Assembly: GCA_027886175.1 (NCBI GenBank)
Contig: JAJNNQ010000075.1
Location: 6,799,001 to 6,863,000 of the forward strand
Direction of reading: 5' to 3'
Source: Phylloscopus collybita
Taxonomy: Eukaryota; Chordata; Aves; Passeriformes; Phylloscopidae
Length of the DNA: 64,000 bases
Every line of letters starts with the position of its first letter. Positions within the stretch are counted from its first letter, which is position 1. The translations under genes and the position numbers were made by a program. This document shows positions 36,131-49,640 of the stretch, in pieces. The notes under the pieces are model-generated. The model worked only from the letters and a program-made list of their open reading frames with translations. It did no database searches and was not told the origin of the DNA.

Positions 36131-36420
36131 AGAATCACAGAATGGTTGAGGTTGGGAGGAACCTCTGGAGGCCATAAATCCAGCCACCCTGCCCAGACAG
36201 GGACACCTGGAGCCAGTTGCCCAGTACCCTGTTCCAGACATTTTTGGAATATCTCCTAGGATGGAGACTCCATAAGCTCTCTGGGCCAGTTCCAGTGCTC
36301 CATCACTCTTCAAGTGAAAAAGAATTTCCTGATGTCACACTGGAACCTCCTTCCTGTCTTTGTTCCCACCGCCCCCTGTCCCATTTACTGGGCCCCACTG
36401 TAAAGAGTTTTTATCCTGCT
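36131..36420 (-). mobile_element. CR1 LINE 3' fragment (reverse)
   Basis: AGAATCACAGAATGGTTGAG, GTTGGGAGGAACCTCTGGAG, GACAGGGACACCTGGAGCCA, a GGATGGAGACTCCATAAGCTCTCTG block and AAGAATTTCCTGATGTC identify a reverse CR1 3' region. Confidence 0.9.
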
Positions 36421-39400
36421 GGTGTCATGGCTGTAACAGCCATCATGGTTGAAGGACATGGGCAAAACAAGAATTAGAGGCAGCTATAATCTGTTTTATT
36501 AGACCAACTGGTATAGTTGAAAAACAAGAGAATAACTTTTTGGTAAACAAATGCTCCCAAAGGATTGAAGTAGATCTTTGCAGGCAAATACAAAGTTGGC
36601 TGGCTGTTATTTACCCTCTGAGCACTGCATTTTTACTCCCCATGGACTGCCTTGGAGCTGACTGAATAAAAGCAAAGATACAAAGACTGACTTACATGTA
36701 CAAATCTTGCCACATTCCCTCTTGAGCAGATGCCTGTTGGACTGTTGCTAATGCAGAGCAGAAAAATCAGGATGGAAAAGTGCCAAGTGTTCAACTCTTA
36801 TTTTTGAAAAGTGCTCTACTTCTCATAATGGAAAAGTTTGAAATATTTTCTTGTTCAGAGACAATGAGGCAAATCAAGAGTCTTCAAGTAAAACTCAAAT
36901 TTTGAGCATCAGGACCGTGTATCTCTGCTTAACAAAAGCCTTTCTGTCCTGCAATTGAAAGATATAAAATTTGTGTTATGAACTGAAATCTGTAAAGTTA
37001 TTCCTGCTGTTGTCTTTCTACAAAGAAAAAGTTTAGATTCTAGATTTTTTGCCTAATTAGAATCAATTCAGCACAATGCCACTGATTTCAATTGAGTTAT
37101 ATCGAATTGTATCAGTGTCACTGAGAGAATAATGTGACCCAAAGACTACAAGAGTATCTTGTCATGAAACTATAGCTTTTTGATTGGAAATAATCTTTTA
37201 GGAAGAGAAAGTCAAGGTAATTCAGATAAAAATGAGAAATCAGGTTTGTATGTTTGGCTTAGTAAAGGATTCAATTTTTCATTTATTCTTAAAAGATCAA
37301 TTTAGAAAAGGATCTTTATCATAAGTTATATAAGATACATTGAGGAGATTTTTTGTTTGCTTTCTTTAACAATTCAAATAATGATTTAATTCTGCTATTG
37401 TCCTGAATACCACTAGTTTCAGTGATAGTCTTGTTAAGAGAGGAATTTTGTGTCTGTAAATTACTGTACTGAACTGTTGAGCTGTGTAAGTAGGTATTGT
37501 TAGAAGAGTTTGCTTTTTCCCCCAGAGGGACAATAGGATCTTAGAGAGACTTTCCTGTTTCAGAAGGTCAGATATTTTTTTTGATAAATTGGTCTGGAAT
37601 AAGACTAAAAAGAAATAAAACTAATCCAATGAATAATTTCTAAATTTACAGGGTGTGCAAAAAGCCGACTAAATTTTTTTAAAAATCCACAAGTAATTGA
37701 AGTGTTTTGTTTTCAATTTTACACCATGAATATTTTTACAAAAGGCTATACTGTTATTTAAACCTTCCAATTAACTCAGAATAAATAAATTCCATATTGT
37801 CCTGATACAGGATTCTGCTTGGTGACAAGGTTAAAAATACTAACCTTATTAGATGAAATGAAGAACAACTGCTTATTGTAAGACCCTAGATCTGTTTGTT
37901 TGTTTTTAGTTTGGCTGGGCTTTTTTTTCCAGTGGAAGTTAATAAATTTTACCCTTCTTCTTTTTCTTCCATTCTTTAGCATGTTTCTGGAAGGTATTAT
38001 AAACACTGCATATAATTCTGTTCTTTTTCCTTTGTAGTTGCAAGCCTTGCATAATTAATCTCTTTTTGGAAAACTTTCTATTTCTTAACCCAAATGAATG
38101 CCAGCACCAGAAATACAGATGTCTTAGAGAGACAGAAGTCTCTGCAGTGCTTGAGAGGAATGAGTGAGTGATGAGGCAAATTTTCCATGTAAAGGACAGG
38201 AATAAAAATATGTAGCACAGAATAATGTAGGAAACTAATACTGAGAGAGTGGACACAGAGGCCTTCTAAAAACATCCATTGAGGGGGTGTACAGGGGCTC
38301 TGCTCTTTCTGTGGTGTGGCCCTGGCTCCAAGAATTTATTGCAGATTAGATCAGGAAATGTTTATTCAATCCTTTCAGTCCTTGGTTTGACTTCTGGTAC
38401 AATATGCAGCTTTTGGGGATCCATTTACCTGGAGCTTGAGGAAGACGGTTATGTAGCACCAGTGTCAATGCTTAAGCAGTTTCATCCCATTCTTAGCTTT
38501 GAAAGTAACCTATAATTCTCAGTTACAGGTTGTAAGTAACTTATAACTCTTCTATTTGCTAAGGAAAACAGTAGGATTAATTTCTCCTGATATTAGCCAT
38601 TAGCATCCAGTCTAGGCAGATCATGCAGCACTCTCTCCAGTCCGAGGAGAGAGAGAGAGGGGTTTCTACAGAAAACAGGAATAAGCCACCCTTCACATGT
38701 GCCTACCAGTGATCCCAATGACTGTCTTTAGCTGTGTAATTAATTGCAAATGTCTCAGGTTCCAGTGATTTTTACCACAAAACTCCCATCACCTTAATCA
38801 AATATGTAAAATGTGCAGGATGGCAATCTGATAAAACTTGTTTTGTGGCTTTTCAGTCATTTCTTCAAGCTTTCCAGGTCAAACAGTAATAACATCATGT
38901 TCTCTTATAATTTGCTACTTCACAAATCTTTTCTTAGTTGTAAAATTTGCAGGCAAAGTCCATTAGCTGATCCCCAGCATCACTTCTCCTCCTCCTCCCC
39001 GCTGCCCTTGTCAAATAACATTGGGCCATTGATTAACTCCTGGGGTACCCAGAAAGAAATATCCTGAATATTTTCCTTTCAAAACCTTTTTAACTTTCTG
39101 TGCTCTGTGTTTAATACCCTCTTCTATTCTCACCAAATAAATTAATTTTGATAAAATACTCTGTGGTACTCATGCAAATGGCACAAAGAAATCTAGTCCC
39201 ACCAGCTAACTTCATGAATGATAACAATCATTTCTTTTTAAATAAGAAAAAAAAGGGAGATGATGTTTGTTTGACCAAGCCTGTTTTACAGGAAGTGACA
39301 GTAAGTGAGATTTATATTATCAATAAAGATGGGGAAAGAAACAAGAGCTTAGTTTATTACTTCTGGCATAATTTTAGTAGAGATTTATATCTGACTGCCT

Positions 39401-40957
39401 AATGTCTGGCTCTGTGAAATATTATTTTATTATATTATAAAGATTATTATTATATTGTACAGATAACCCTCCAGAATGTGGGAATTTCTCTGTTTCTAAA
39501 AATGGGTTCTGGTAAACTCAGTTATGAAGGTAATTAACCAATTATTTGAAAACATCATGAGGGCAAGTTACTTGAGTCTCCTTTTTGGAAAATATTTGCT
39601 TTGAAGAGACTATGCTTTGTTTTATTACTATTACAACCCTATGGGCTTCTTTATTATTCTACACTTACTTCTTTAGATCATGGGTAGTTCTTCACTATGT
39701 GTAGTTTCATCTGTAATTCATTTACAATTTTAATTCCCATCCATTCATTTTTCTCAAGATCAGCTTTTTATAATACCTTGCTATTTTCTTTAACCTTGTT
39801 CTTCAATTATCATTGACTCATTTGTCTCTTTTATCAGTCACTGACAGATTTTAATTTGAAACTCACATTCACTGCCCTTTGTGCTCTCATTTTCAGCCTC
39901 ATCTATATTTTTAGGTATTTTAAATTCAGGAGAACTTGCTTTGGTCACTTGGTCACTTTCACTTGTGGGAAAGCATAATTTACTCAGATAGACCCACAAA
40001 GAAAGGAGGAAAAACTTTACATTTTTAATTCCTTACAAAAAAATATTGATTAGACAGTATCAATTAGAGAAATGAATTTATATCAGAAGAAATTTGCACT
40101 AAATTTCTAACTTCAGTTGAAACTAACTTCAAATCATAACTAGCATTTTCCATTTAAACCCCCATAATTTAGTAGATATGACATTTTTTAATGAAAAAAT
40201 AGTTTTGTACAAATTTCTCATAGAAATGTTTTATTAAGTAACAGTGTTTACACCTCATCTTATGCTGTGATTTGTCAGTGTTACTTTCACAAGACAGAGG
40301 CCCATGCCACACTTTTTGGAGAGTCTCAGAACTTGATGTGGTGTCAGGGGCCTCTCTTGCAGATTCACCAGCAGTAGGTTGGCATCATGGGCACGTGTCC
40401 ATTGTGTGGTCAGGACATCATACAGAGCGCTTATCTTTTTTTGAAATTATAATAATTAGCCTTTTCAGCATCTAGCATCTCTCAGAATATCCTTCCTTCT
40501 GTGCTCTAAATACCATTTCTTGCTAAATGAACTTCATTATGCATGGAAATAAAGATTATCTGTGCTTTTTGGAAAAAGTCCTAAATTGTCAAAGACTGCA
40601 CATGAAGCCTGAGAGCAGGAGCTGCTCTGGTGAGGCTCCATCTGGGAAGGCAATCCATGCTGCAGATTTTCAGCTGGAAAGACAGAATTGCTCTCAACTA
40701 AGACAATAAATTAGAGGATGATTCACATGCAGGGTTAATGGTAATATCTGTGGTGTCACAAGCATGCAGTAATTACAGCTGTGAAGATGAGCACTGTTGT
40801 AGCTGGTACAACAGCTAATTATTCAGTGCTGCTGGAAATTCCTTCCAAAACACTGGAGCTGGGGTCTCAAACAGGGTACTCTGAAACCACTTTCTGTCTT
40901 TCTGCTTAATACTTGTTAACCTCTTTAATCTGTGCCAACAGGCACCTTATTTTGTAC
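36421..40957. other. No supported gene; AT-rich
   Basis: Only short frames and T- or A-runs (for example 37920, 39245). No repeat family recognised. Confidence 0.45.
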
Positions 40958-41151
40958 AGGAGGGAGGGAAGGAAGGAAGGAAGGAAGGAAGGAAGGAAGG
41001 AAGGAAGGAAGGAAGGAAGGAAGGAAGGAAGGAAGGAAGGGAGGGAGGGAGGGAGGGAAAGGGAGAAAGGGAGAAAGGGAGAAAGGGAGAAAGGGAGAAA
41101 GGGAGAAAGGGAGAAAGGGAGAAAGAGAGAAAGAAAGAGAGAAAGAAAGAG

Positions 41152-41242
<91 letters not shown>

Positions 41243-41258
41243 AAAAGAAAGAAAGAGG
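40958..41258 (+). repeat. 301-nt uninterrupted purine tract: GGAA, GGGA, GGGAGAAA and GAAA arrays
   Basis: Every base from 40958 to 41258 is A or G. The unit changes in order: GGAA (to about 41038), GGGA (to about 41057), AAAGGGAG (to about 41120), mixed GAGAAAGAAA, then GAAA (to the end). Such composite arrays grow by slippage from point-mutated units. Frames across it are artefacts of the repeat. Confidence 0.97.
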
Positions 41259-41591
41259 CTGACCACTTTGCTACTGTTAATCTAGTCCCTATATACAGGG
41301 CCAGTTCTGTTCTTGGAAATAGCCCTATGTGATTGGAAAAACTTTTAGTACAAACACAGCATTTGAGTGAAATATTACCAGAAAATGGTACCCAAATATT
41401 CCTTTTATGAATTTCCAGTCACTCCTTTTTTTACTGACAGTTCCTTTGCCTGCCTTTGTTTATTTCCCTTTGGCTTTAGAGGATCATTGAAATGGGATAC
41501 AGACACAATTCCCTGATGTTGAAATTACCAATTGCAGAAAAACCCAGGCATGATTGTACATAGAAGAGGAATGACTTCATATTTCATGTGT

Positions 41592-41705
41592 AATCATAGA
41601 ATCATGTAATGCTTTGGGTTCTAAGGGACCTTAAGGATCATCTATTTCCAACACTTGGTCATGGATGTGACCCACTAGTGCCATCACCCACTGAAGGAGC
41701 AGATA
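41592..41705 (-). mobile_element. CR1 LINE 3' terminus (reverse)
   Basis: AATCATAGAATCATGTAATG, then GGGACCTTAAGGATCATCTA and TTCCAACACTTGGTCATGGA with a CATCACCCACTGAAGGAGCAG end. Diverged and short. Confidence 0.65.
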
Positions 41706-43544
41706 ACTTTCTGTAAGATAAAAAAGAAAATCTGTATCTGCCTTGTGCACCTTCTTTTCATCCTCCTTTCACACATTTAAATATCATAGATCTCTTTGCC
41801 TGCACTGATATCAGTAGGCATTTGGACAGAAAAACACAGAACTCCAGAGGGAAGCACAGGAAGCGCAGTGCAGCAGCTGATGCATATTTAGGTAGTCTTC
41901 AGTCCAACAAACCCAGCTAGGGAAGGCCAGCTCCTAGCGGGAAACTCAAGCGTCAGGATGAGAAATCCTGCTGGCTAATGTGGCCTGGGATAGAGGTTCA
42001 TGGTCTTCCCAGTGACACTTTTATTTCAGAACTGAAATATCTATCTCACCTGTGCTGTTACAAGTAGGCAGCCTTTCCTCAGAGGGGTCCCTGCCAGAGC
42101 AAAGGGGCAGGGACACTCCTGAGGAAACAGCCTGTGCATGACTCTCCCCAGTGCAGTGACACAAAGCACTGCAGAAGAAATACAGTAAAAGGTGGGCACC
42201 AGGGGGCAAAACCAGCAGGAAGCAAAGTTTGGCAGAAAGAAATCAGTAAGAAACAAAGAGTGGCAAACAGAAACTGATAAGAACATAAAGACAGAAAAAA
42301 TCCCTTATGGACAAGGCCCCAACCTCCTGTTCCCCTTTATCTCACCAAAGGAATTAGGACAGACCAAGTGGAACTTGGTATTGAAAAAAAGGTATTTTGA
42401 CATTAGGAATGAACAGAATATGGTGGTTTGGGTGGATTGGAGAAATAGAAGAAATTATGTTTGCTGAAGTGTTTTGGTTTTTTTTTAATATTGATTTTTT
42501 TTTTACTCCATACATTAATAAGTGATAAGAAATTGTTATTAATTTGCAAGTAATTAATTTTCTGAGTTATTATTGTTTTGTCTGCAACAAAGTAACTATA
42601 TGGTAATTTTTATAATCTTCTTAGTGTCTTGTCTTCTAAGAAGCATTGAATTATTGCCTAGAAGGCCCTAGCATTACATGGGGAGCACAAGGACATTTTC
42701 TGCCTTAGTTAGCCCCCTCAGCACTGTGGGACTACGGCTGTTGTCAGCAGTGTCACATCCTGAAACCAGCCTGCTTAGCCAAGACAGCAGTGTGACCACA
42801 GAGATCCATAAACTGAGACTGAAAACAGGAGGTGGGGAAGAATAAGAATTTCCTCACAAGTCAATTTTTTTCTTGAACTTAAACATTTTACAAATACAAA
42901 GTCTGTAATTACTACCTGCGGAATTATTTGCCTCTTGAGCACTGAATTCTGCAACAAATAAAGGTGGAAAATACTGAGGTAAACCTGCATTTGCATTTAT
43001 ACTCTAGCACTTCCACATGCCTCTAACAAAGAGGGAATTTCAGGGCAGCTGGAATGATCATGAAAACTTTTCTGTGACCCACCCTTTAGATACTGCCTGG
43101 GATTACTTACTGGGCTACAGCCTAATGGGACAGGCTCTCATTGCCTCCTCTTTTGAGCCTCCCTCACAACAGGATTGCACTGAAGCCCATCCTCCACAGC
43201 CGGAACAGTCAGTCCTGACCTATTGCTGCTCTTCAGGAATCATTCTCCCTGGGCAGAAGCCTCCTGTACTGAACTGTGCTCCTATCAGCAAACTTCTTGG
43301 TGCAATAAGCTCTAGAACAGCCAAACCTCTTTGTAATCTGCTAAACTCCTTCATGTAGGTCCAATATTTGCCTACAAGTCTGATTTTTGCAGTAATTTCA
43401 AAGTCACCTCTGAGGACAAATTCAGTTATAGCCCCTGGGTTTTTTTCCTATACAAAACAAGGACAGGGACTCTGATTGCATTCTTACCATTAACATGTCA
43501 CTCTGATTTTCTAAGTTCTTCTGAGCCTTTCGATGTTTACTTTT
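41706..43544. other. No supported gene
   Basis: A GC-richer patch at 42030-42330 with many short purine repeats; the rest is AT-rich. No exon or repeat recognised. Confidence 0.4.
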
Positions 43545-43786
43545 TGTGATGGAGTTTCTCACGCACTTTTCATGGAAATAATGCTTGTTTTGCATTCCTT
43601 TCTGGAGGAGGAGAGAATTGATGGACTGTTGGTTTGACCAGTGTGGTTGGAGAGGACAATTTTCTTCCTCCAATTCATGGTTGCTGTTGGAATCCTATAA
43701 ATGTCGAGGTCTGTAAATAGACTGCCCCTTTTTTGCCTTGGACATCTCAGTGTGTGAGTGTCATTCATTCGTGTCGTATTGAGACA
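43545..43786 (+). mobile_element. Possible small solo LTR (TATA box, poly(A) signal, TG...CA ends)
   Basis: The segment begins TGTGATGGAG and ends TATTGAGACA. It has TCCTATAAATGTCGAG at about 43695, a good TATA context, followed 20 bp later by GTAAATAGACTGCCCCTTTT, which resembles a poly(A) signal, and by a T/G-rich end with GTGTCATTCATTCGTGTC. This order is that of a compact U3-R-U5. No target-site duplication is visible, and the 5' boundary is a guess. Confidence 0.4.
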
Positions 43787-45105
43787 TTAACTTATATTCC
43801 TGTTCCTAAATCCACTCTCCAAGGTACTTATCTTGGAGATACATTGTGCTGTTGTACACCACAACAACACAAACTCTGACTTCAGAAGGCTGAAAATGAC
43901 TGTGTTTATTTACGGGAATTTCTTCCCTTTTACACTATTCTACAGAGAACAACTCAATTGATGAAACAAAGACAAACTTCTTCAATCACATTGGTCAGAC
44001 CAGAGGGACATCAAGAAGAAGGCCCTCCTAGGGAAAGGAATGTAAACAAAAGTTATAGTTAAAAAAACATGTCTCTTGTTCATGGAAAGTTCTCTGGGAA
44101 GAGTTTCAGAAAACCAAAACATCTCAGGCACGAACCAGGGCTACACTTACCTTTCTTGTTTATGTTATGCCACCGCATATGGATAATAATATCATCAGAA
44201 GCTGAACTTAGGCATTGCTTTGAATTAGGCTTGGGATTCTTTGAATCAAGGAAAAACAGTTTCTGGATTCAAAACCAGACTGGGTACACACAACAGCAAA
44301 ATCACACCCAAAATGTCACAGCAGCAAAATGTTCTTTATAGGATTGTCAACACTCTGACTCAAACACCATTTGGAAGTCAAGACATCCAGCCACCTCCTC
44401 TGGGTGCTCCCTTCCAGCAATGGGAAAAGCATCCAGATCCCTTCTGAGTGCAAAGAGGGTCAGATGCAATCACAATTGGAGCAATACCATGTTTACAGTC
44501 TTGCTCCAAATGTGTTGGTTGGGCTCAGCACTGCCTCAAGGGGAGTTGTGAACACACGATCTGGCTCTCAGTATTCCCTTTTTACCATGGAAGTTACTAC
44601 TCTCACCCCCTTCCAAACAAACAGCTCAGTTCTGGTTACCATATCCCCATCAGCACTGGTTTTGTATCCTTATTTGGTGGTGATGCTATAGTTTCCCTGA
44701 TACCTTCTGACTCTGACAGTGATTTTGTTGAGCTATTGCCTATCCTGTTGTCTGTAACATCCTGTTGTTTCTCATTTTGCTGTCTTGTTAGTGGCACCAC
44801 GGGTCAGTGTAGGCCATCTGCATACACACTGCTTCCCTTTGCAATCTGCAGCATCCTGCAGCTCCTCGTGTCTTTATCTTGTCAGAGGCACCACAAGACT
44901 GAGTGAGCCATCTGTACATGCATCTCAACACATACCTGCCTGTGCCATCTGCTACTGTATTAACAGGCAGAGGTAAATAAAAGATACAGCTGGCAAAAAT
45001 AGGCACTTCTTTTGTACAGAAGATGAAACTGAAAAAATCATGGTCATTGTACTGAGGAGCACAGCACTCCAGAAATGGTCTTATTAAGGCTGATAGAGGG
45101 AGAAA
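43787..45105. other. No supported gene
   Basis: Short frames on both strands, none with protein motifs. No repeat family recognised. Confidence 0.4.
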
Positions 45106-45385
45106 ATCAGCTCACTCAACCTGCTGGCCACACTCTTCCCCATTCACCCCACTGACCTTCCTGGCCAAAAGGACACTTCAAGCTCATGATCAACTTGTCA
45201 CCCCCAAAGACTCCCAGGTCCTTCTCTACAGAGCTCCTCCCCAGTAGATCAGCCCCAGCCTGTGGTGGTGTGTGGGGTTATTCATCCTCAGATGCAGGAC
45301 CCAACACTGGCCCTTGTTGAATCTCATTAGGTTTCTCCACACCCACCTCTCCAGCCTGTCAAGATCAAGCTGAATGAATCTCAAT
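45106..45385 (-). mobile_element. Avian interspersed repeat, probably CR1-related (reverse)
   Basis: Contains CCAGGTCCTTCTCTACAGAG, CAGCCCCAGCCTGTGGTGGT, TTCATCCTCAGATGCAGGAC, CCCTTGTTGAATCTCATTAG and CTCTCCAGCCTGTCAAGATC. I recognise this order as a common bird repeat, but cannot tell which CR1 subfamily or LTR internal region it comes from. Confidence 0.6.
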
Positions 45386-47757
45386 AGCTACAGCTGTGTT
45401 CTACTAGATCTTGATTTACCTTTGGGGTCATGTTTGGCCATCTTGTAATGGTGTTTTGCTGAAGTGAAGTTACAGCACACCTTGTGTTTCCCACTCAGTT
45501 CCAGCCCGAGTTCCCACAACACCCTAAAAACCCACTCCCAGACCTACAGTGAAACACAAAAAGGCCAAAAAAGCAGGTTCTATCCAAGTGGGTATGTCTG
45601 TCTGTGTGGAATTATAGAGACATCATAACTGTCCTTTCCCATGCAAGGAGGGCAGAGAAATAGAAGCTGATCACCACAACCTCTAAACAGACATGCTGCA
45701 CTAACACTGCAGCCAGTGCTCTCCTGAAATAAGGCTTCCACCAATTGGCTTTACCAGGCTCTTTCAAAGCACCTGATTTATGCAGGTTTTATTTAATATG
45801 TGCCATTAACAAAACAATGATCTGTTTGTTTTCACTCAGTACATTTTAGTTATAGTTAACTTCCCAGAGACAAATTTAATTAGCGATCAATTCTCTCTGA
45901 ATGCTGGGAGACTTCAAAAAGCTTTTCCCCTTGCTGGGGCTGCACAGTAAAGTGCATTGTAATTAGAAGCAAATGTGAGATCCCTGTCTTTTCTTATTAA
46001 GAAAGAGTAAAAGAAAGGATTAAATTGCTTTCTCCAAGAGAAGGATGAACTAAAAAAAACACAGTAAATTGTAAAGACTTGCTTAATCTTAATCCTTATA
46101 TGTTTATAGTCATAACTTTCAGCCCAAATTGTTTTAGGGACCAGCCAAGGGGTCAGTAGTGGCTAAGAGGTCAGTCCAGGAGTCAGGCAGAAATAAGCTG
46201 CTGAGGCAGAAGCAGAACACTTGATTCTGCTCAATGGACAAGTCATTATTTGTCTCTCGCTTTGGTTTTTATCCTGCAGAAGAGCCTTTGGGGTTTCTCC
46301 TTTTCAGTGTGTGCATTTATATTAGCTAAAGCCACAGGTCTTTGGTCCTGCAGGCTCTTTCTTGCTAGAAAATGAAGCTTCTTGAGACACAAACTCTGAA
46401 GAGATGAACACTCCAGTTCCTCTGTCTGTCTCTGCTCTGCACCAGGAGATCCCCTCTAGCTACAGGGATATGATCCAGGATAATGTCAGGGGACATCTCA
46501 TTACACAGGTTATTGCAGTCTCTGTCTGAGGTGGTTGTGCCTCTCTGATCCATAAAGAGACACATTTTCTAGAGAAATGATCCCTCTGTGCCCTTGGGGC
46601 AGCACAGTAACTCACTGTCCTTTACACCACACACACACACTGAAGCTGTGAAGTGCTGTAAAGCCCAGGGTATGTATTTTTTTTTCAGCAGGTCTGTAGC
46701 TCTGAGTGCTATTGCTCTGATCCTGCAAAGGAGACTGTGTGCACAAGACTTTTTCCCTGGTCTTGGTCAAACTGGCTGATAAAGGCTGCTGAGCTGTGCT
46801 CTGCAAGCAAAACTTCTGCGCACTGCATGCAACTTCGCCCGGGGAAATGCCATAAAACCTTAGCAAGAAATATTTCACTTCTGTGGGGATTGTATGTCAG
46901 AGATAATGGGCCTAGTTTGAGGATGGCCTTTTACAGAAAGTTTAATATCATGCACTGGGCTCCTGTGATGGGTCTTTTGCCTTTTATGCTTGCAAACAGT
47001 ATCCCCCAGGCTATGCCATCAACTGAGATGCACAGAATTGTTTGAGGTTTTTTCTGCCTGACAAAGTCATGATTTAATCTCCATCCATTACCTTGATAAG
47101 CCTGAAAATAAGCTGCAGACATTCCAGAATGTTCTGGGATGCTTCTGATGTGTATAATGTCAAACCCCTCTCTTTTTAATAAAGGTGATGTAAATGTTGC
47201 CTTGCTTAGATTGGATTTTTATTCAATACATTAGGACTAAGCAGTCTATAGAACTTGTATTTCTGCTAGTGTTTTGGTCAAATAAGGGGAAATACCATTT
47301 CTGGTAGTTTTAAGTGGTGCATTTATCAGGAAAAAGTATATCTAGGGATTCTTACCAAACTATTCAAACAGTATTTTAAGCCTTAAACCGGTGCTTGGCT
47401 AGATCTGCTTTCCCAAGAACACACTACCAGTCAATTCTTAGAGTAATTTAAGACCAAATCTTGCTCAATTTTATTACCATTCTGTATCACTCATCTTTCT
47501 GAAAGGCATCCAGAAGTTCAGCCCATTATAGAGTGGACCAGATAACTACAAAACCTTGTGCAAGCATTTTCCACAGGTAGCCACTGTCCGATACAATCTC
47601 TCTCCCAGCTGCCCAGACATGCTCAGCACCACAGGCTGGACCAAAGGTTAGGATGAGTTCTCATGCCAGACACAGCTGGGTACAAACTTCCATCCATTGT
47701 CAGACATGAAAGGTGATGTGTTATTTGCTTCAACTTCAAAACTTCACTGTACTTAAA
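45386..47757. other. No supported gene
   Basis: Nothing recognised. A short (CA)n run is present at 46628-46640. Confidence 0.4.
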
Positions 47758-47784
47758 AACAACAACAACAACAACAACAACAAA
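47758..47784 (+). repeat. (AAC)n microsatellite
   Basis: About nine AAC units in a row. Confidence 0.9.
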
Positions 47785-47997
47785 AAGCCTTGAATCACCA
47801 TTTTATAGACATGCAGATGAGGTCTGCAGTGTTCAGTCAATTCTCATTGTTCAGCAGCAGAAGGTTTTTCTTTGACCAGGAAGACTCAGGGGCTGCCTTT
47901 AGTCAATTTGTGATGGGTATCGCAGAGGTTCCCTGGTCAAGGTACAAAAGCTTACAATCACAAGTATCCAGTACTTGTGAAATGTGTGACAGGACAT

Positions 47998-48105
47998 AAG
48001 AGAAGTTAAATTTTACAGACGATGACACTGCAACACAGAGCAGGGCAGTGGATTTTGCAAGGACACAGCAGAGCAGTCACAGGGTTCAAATAAGCACATT
48101 TCTCT
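47998..48105 (+). repeat. Possible ancient MIR/L3-like repeat
   Basis: The order TTTTACAGACGATGACACTG, CAACACAGAGCAGGGCAGTG and CAAGGACACAGCAGAGCAGT, then CACAGGGTTCAAATAAG, matches the style of amniote CORE-type repeats (TTTTACAGATGAGGAAACTG ... AAGGTCACACAG). The copy is very diverged; treat as suggestive. Confidence 0.4.
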
Positions 48106-49354
48106 TCCCATGTAGTCATTTAGACATGCAGAAAGCAAAGTTCTTCTGGGACAGGGTTCACACAAAAAATATTATTTGCAAAGATGGCCCTGACTAAGCA
48201 GTTGACCTTTTTGGGTTGGAGTGCAAGGATAGGGACCTTGGTTCTGAAAAAAGCATCTGATTGCTGCCAGAACTGGCTTTTGATGCTTTTTGACTTCTCC
48301 AGACTGACTTTGGAAATGTGAAATTACAAAGGCAATATGAGTAGTTTTTGACATACAAAAATTCCCTCTTCGATCTGAAGGAGAAAAGAATAAGGTTTAT
48401 GAATGCCCTTCTTTTCTATTTTTTTTAACAAACTATTCCTTACAACGAGTATGTAATATAGTAGTTTTCAAACTTTTCATGTCTGTAGTGAGGTCAGAGA
48501 ACATTTGTTGCTGTAGAGATATATGTGGAGTCCTAATGTCATGTTTTTCCCTGTCACCAAGCCCTAATGAGCACCCTACAATTGCAAATTTGACATCGTA
48601 ATTCCTCAGGACTCCTTAGAAAAAGCACAACTGAGAATGCAAAGAGATTAAGTGTTTGTGTTTGAGTTCTTTCCATCATTACTTTTTTCCTTTAAAAACA
48701 CCCTCAGATCCCTTCTTTTTAGCATTTTTTTCTCCCCCCAAACTAATTTCATTTACTGAAAAATAAGTTTGTTAATCCCTTGATCTGAAAAGCTGACAGC
48801 TCATGTATTGATTAGCCACTCAGCTATGCTGCTGCAGTGTTTTCAGCTCTGTCTCAGTTGCTACAAGTTTGTCTAAAATATTTATGTTCAGTCACTTCAT
48901 TTGAAAACTGATTTGAATGGAGGGTAGGGCTGGACAACACTGAATTACACAGCACAGAGGAACACACATGGGGTATTTTTGTAGAGAGAGGAGAAAAGAG
49001 AGGCCAGCCCAGTGTGTCAAGCATGCAGATGGGAGGCACAATATCTCTTCTTTAGTTAGGGTTCAAATGCTTCACTGTCATTGCTGTGCAACTGAAGCAT
49101 GAGAACCTTATCAACTGCATAGAGGCTGAGCTGCAACTGCTAACAGACTGACTGGTCTTCACACCTTACATTGGAATTTCTGACAGGCCTTTCTCCACCC
49201 TTCATGCTAATGCTTTGTCCAGGTTCTCCACACTAATTTTAATTCAGTCATGTCTGTAAGGATGTGGCTGTTGCACCCCCAGCAGCAGTCAGTAGGTGCA
49301 GGAGCCTGGGTTCTGCTGATGGGATACAGAGCTATAAAAGCTTGCTGGTTTTGC
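48106..49354. other. No supported gene
   Basis: No exon or repeat recognised. Confidence 0.4.
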
Positions 49355-49640
49355 TTGTACCTGTCATATGAGGAGAGGCTGAGAGATCTTGGACTCTTCA
49401 GTCCAGAGAAGAGAAAGCTGGGGGAGAATCTTATCAATGTGTACAAAACAATATAAATATCTGATGGAAAGGGATGAAGAAGAAAATGAAAAAACAGCAG
49501 CAGCCACACTCCTCTAAATAGTGCCTATTGAGAGGGCAAGAGGAAGTGGGAACAAACTAAACAGGAGAAGTTCCATTTGAACACAAGAAAATGCTTTTTT
49601 ACCATGCTGGTGGTCAGAATCTGAAGTCTCGAATCATGAA
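49355..49640 (+). mobile_element. CR1 LINE fragment (forward)
   Basis: Plus-strand CR1 with GAGGAGAGGCTGAGAGATCT, CTCTTCAGTCCAGAGAAGAG, ATCTTATCAATGTGTACAAA and later GAACACAAGAAAATGCTTTT. It loses similarity after GGTGGTCAGAATCTG, before the usual 3' terminus. Confidence 0.75.

Noticed and set aside
40913..41332. Lys/Glu-rich and Phe/Leu/Ser-rich frames of over 110 codons
   Set aside because: Translation of the purine microsatellite.
42010..42210. Possible exon after TTTTATTTCAG
   Set aside because: Acceptor-like sequence exists, but no matching donor or conserved reading frame follows.
44448..44906. 152-codon frame
   Set aside because: No domain, no ATG context that stands out, and overlapping frames on both strands.
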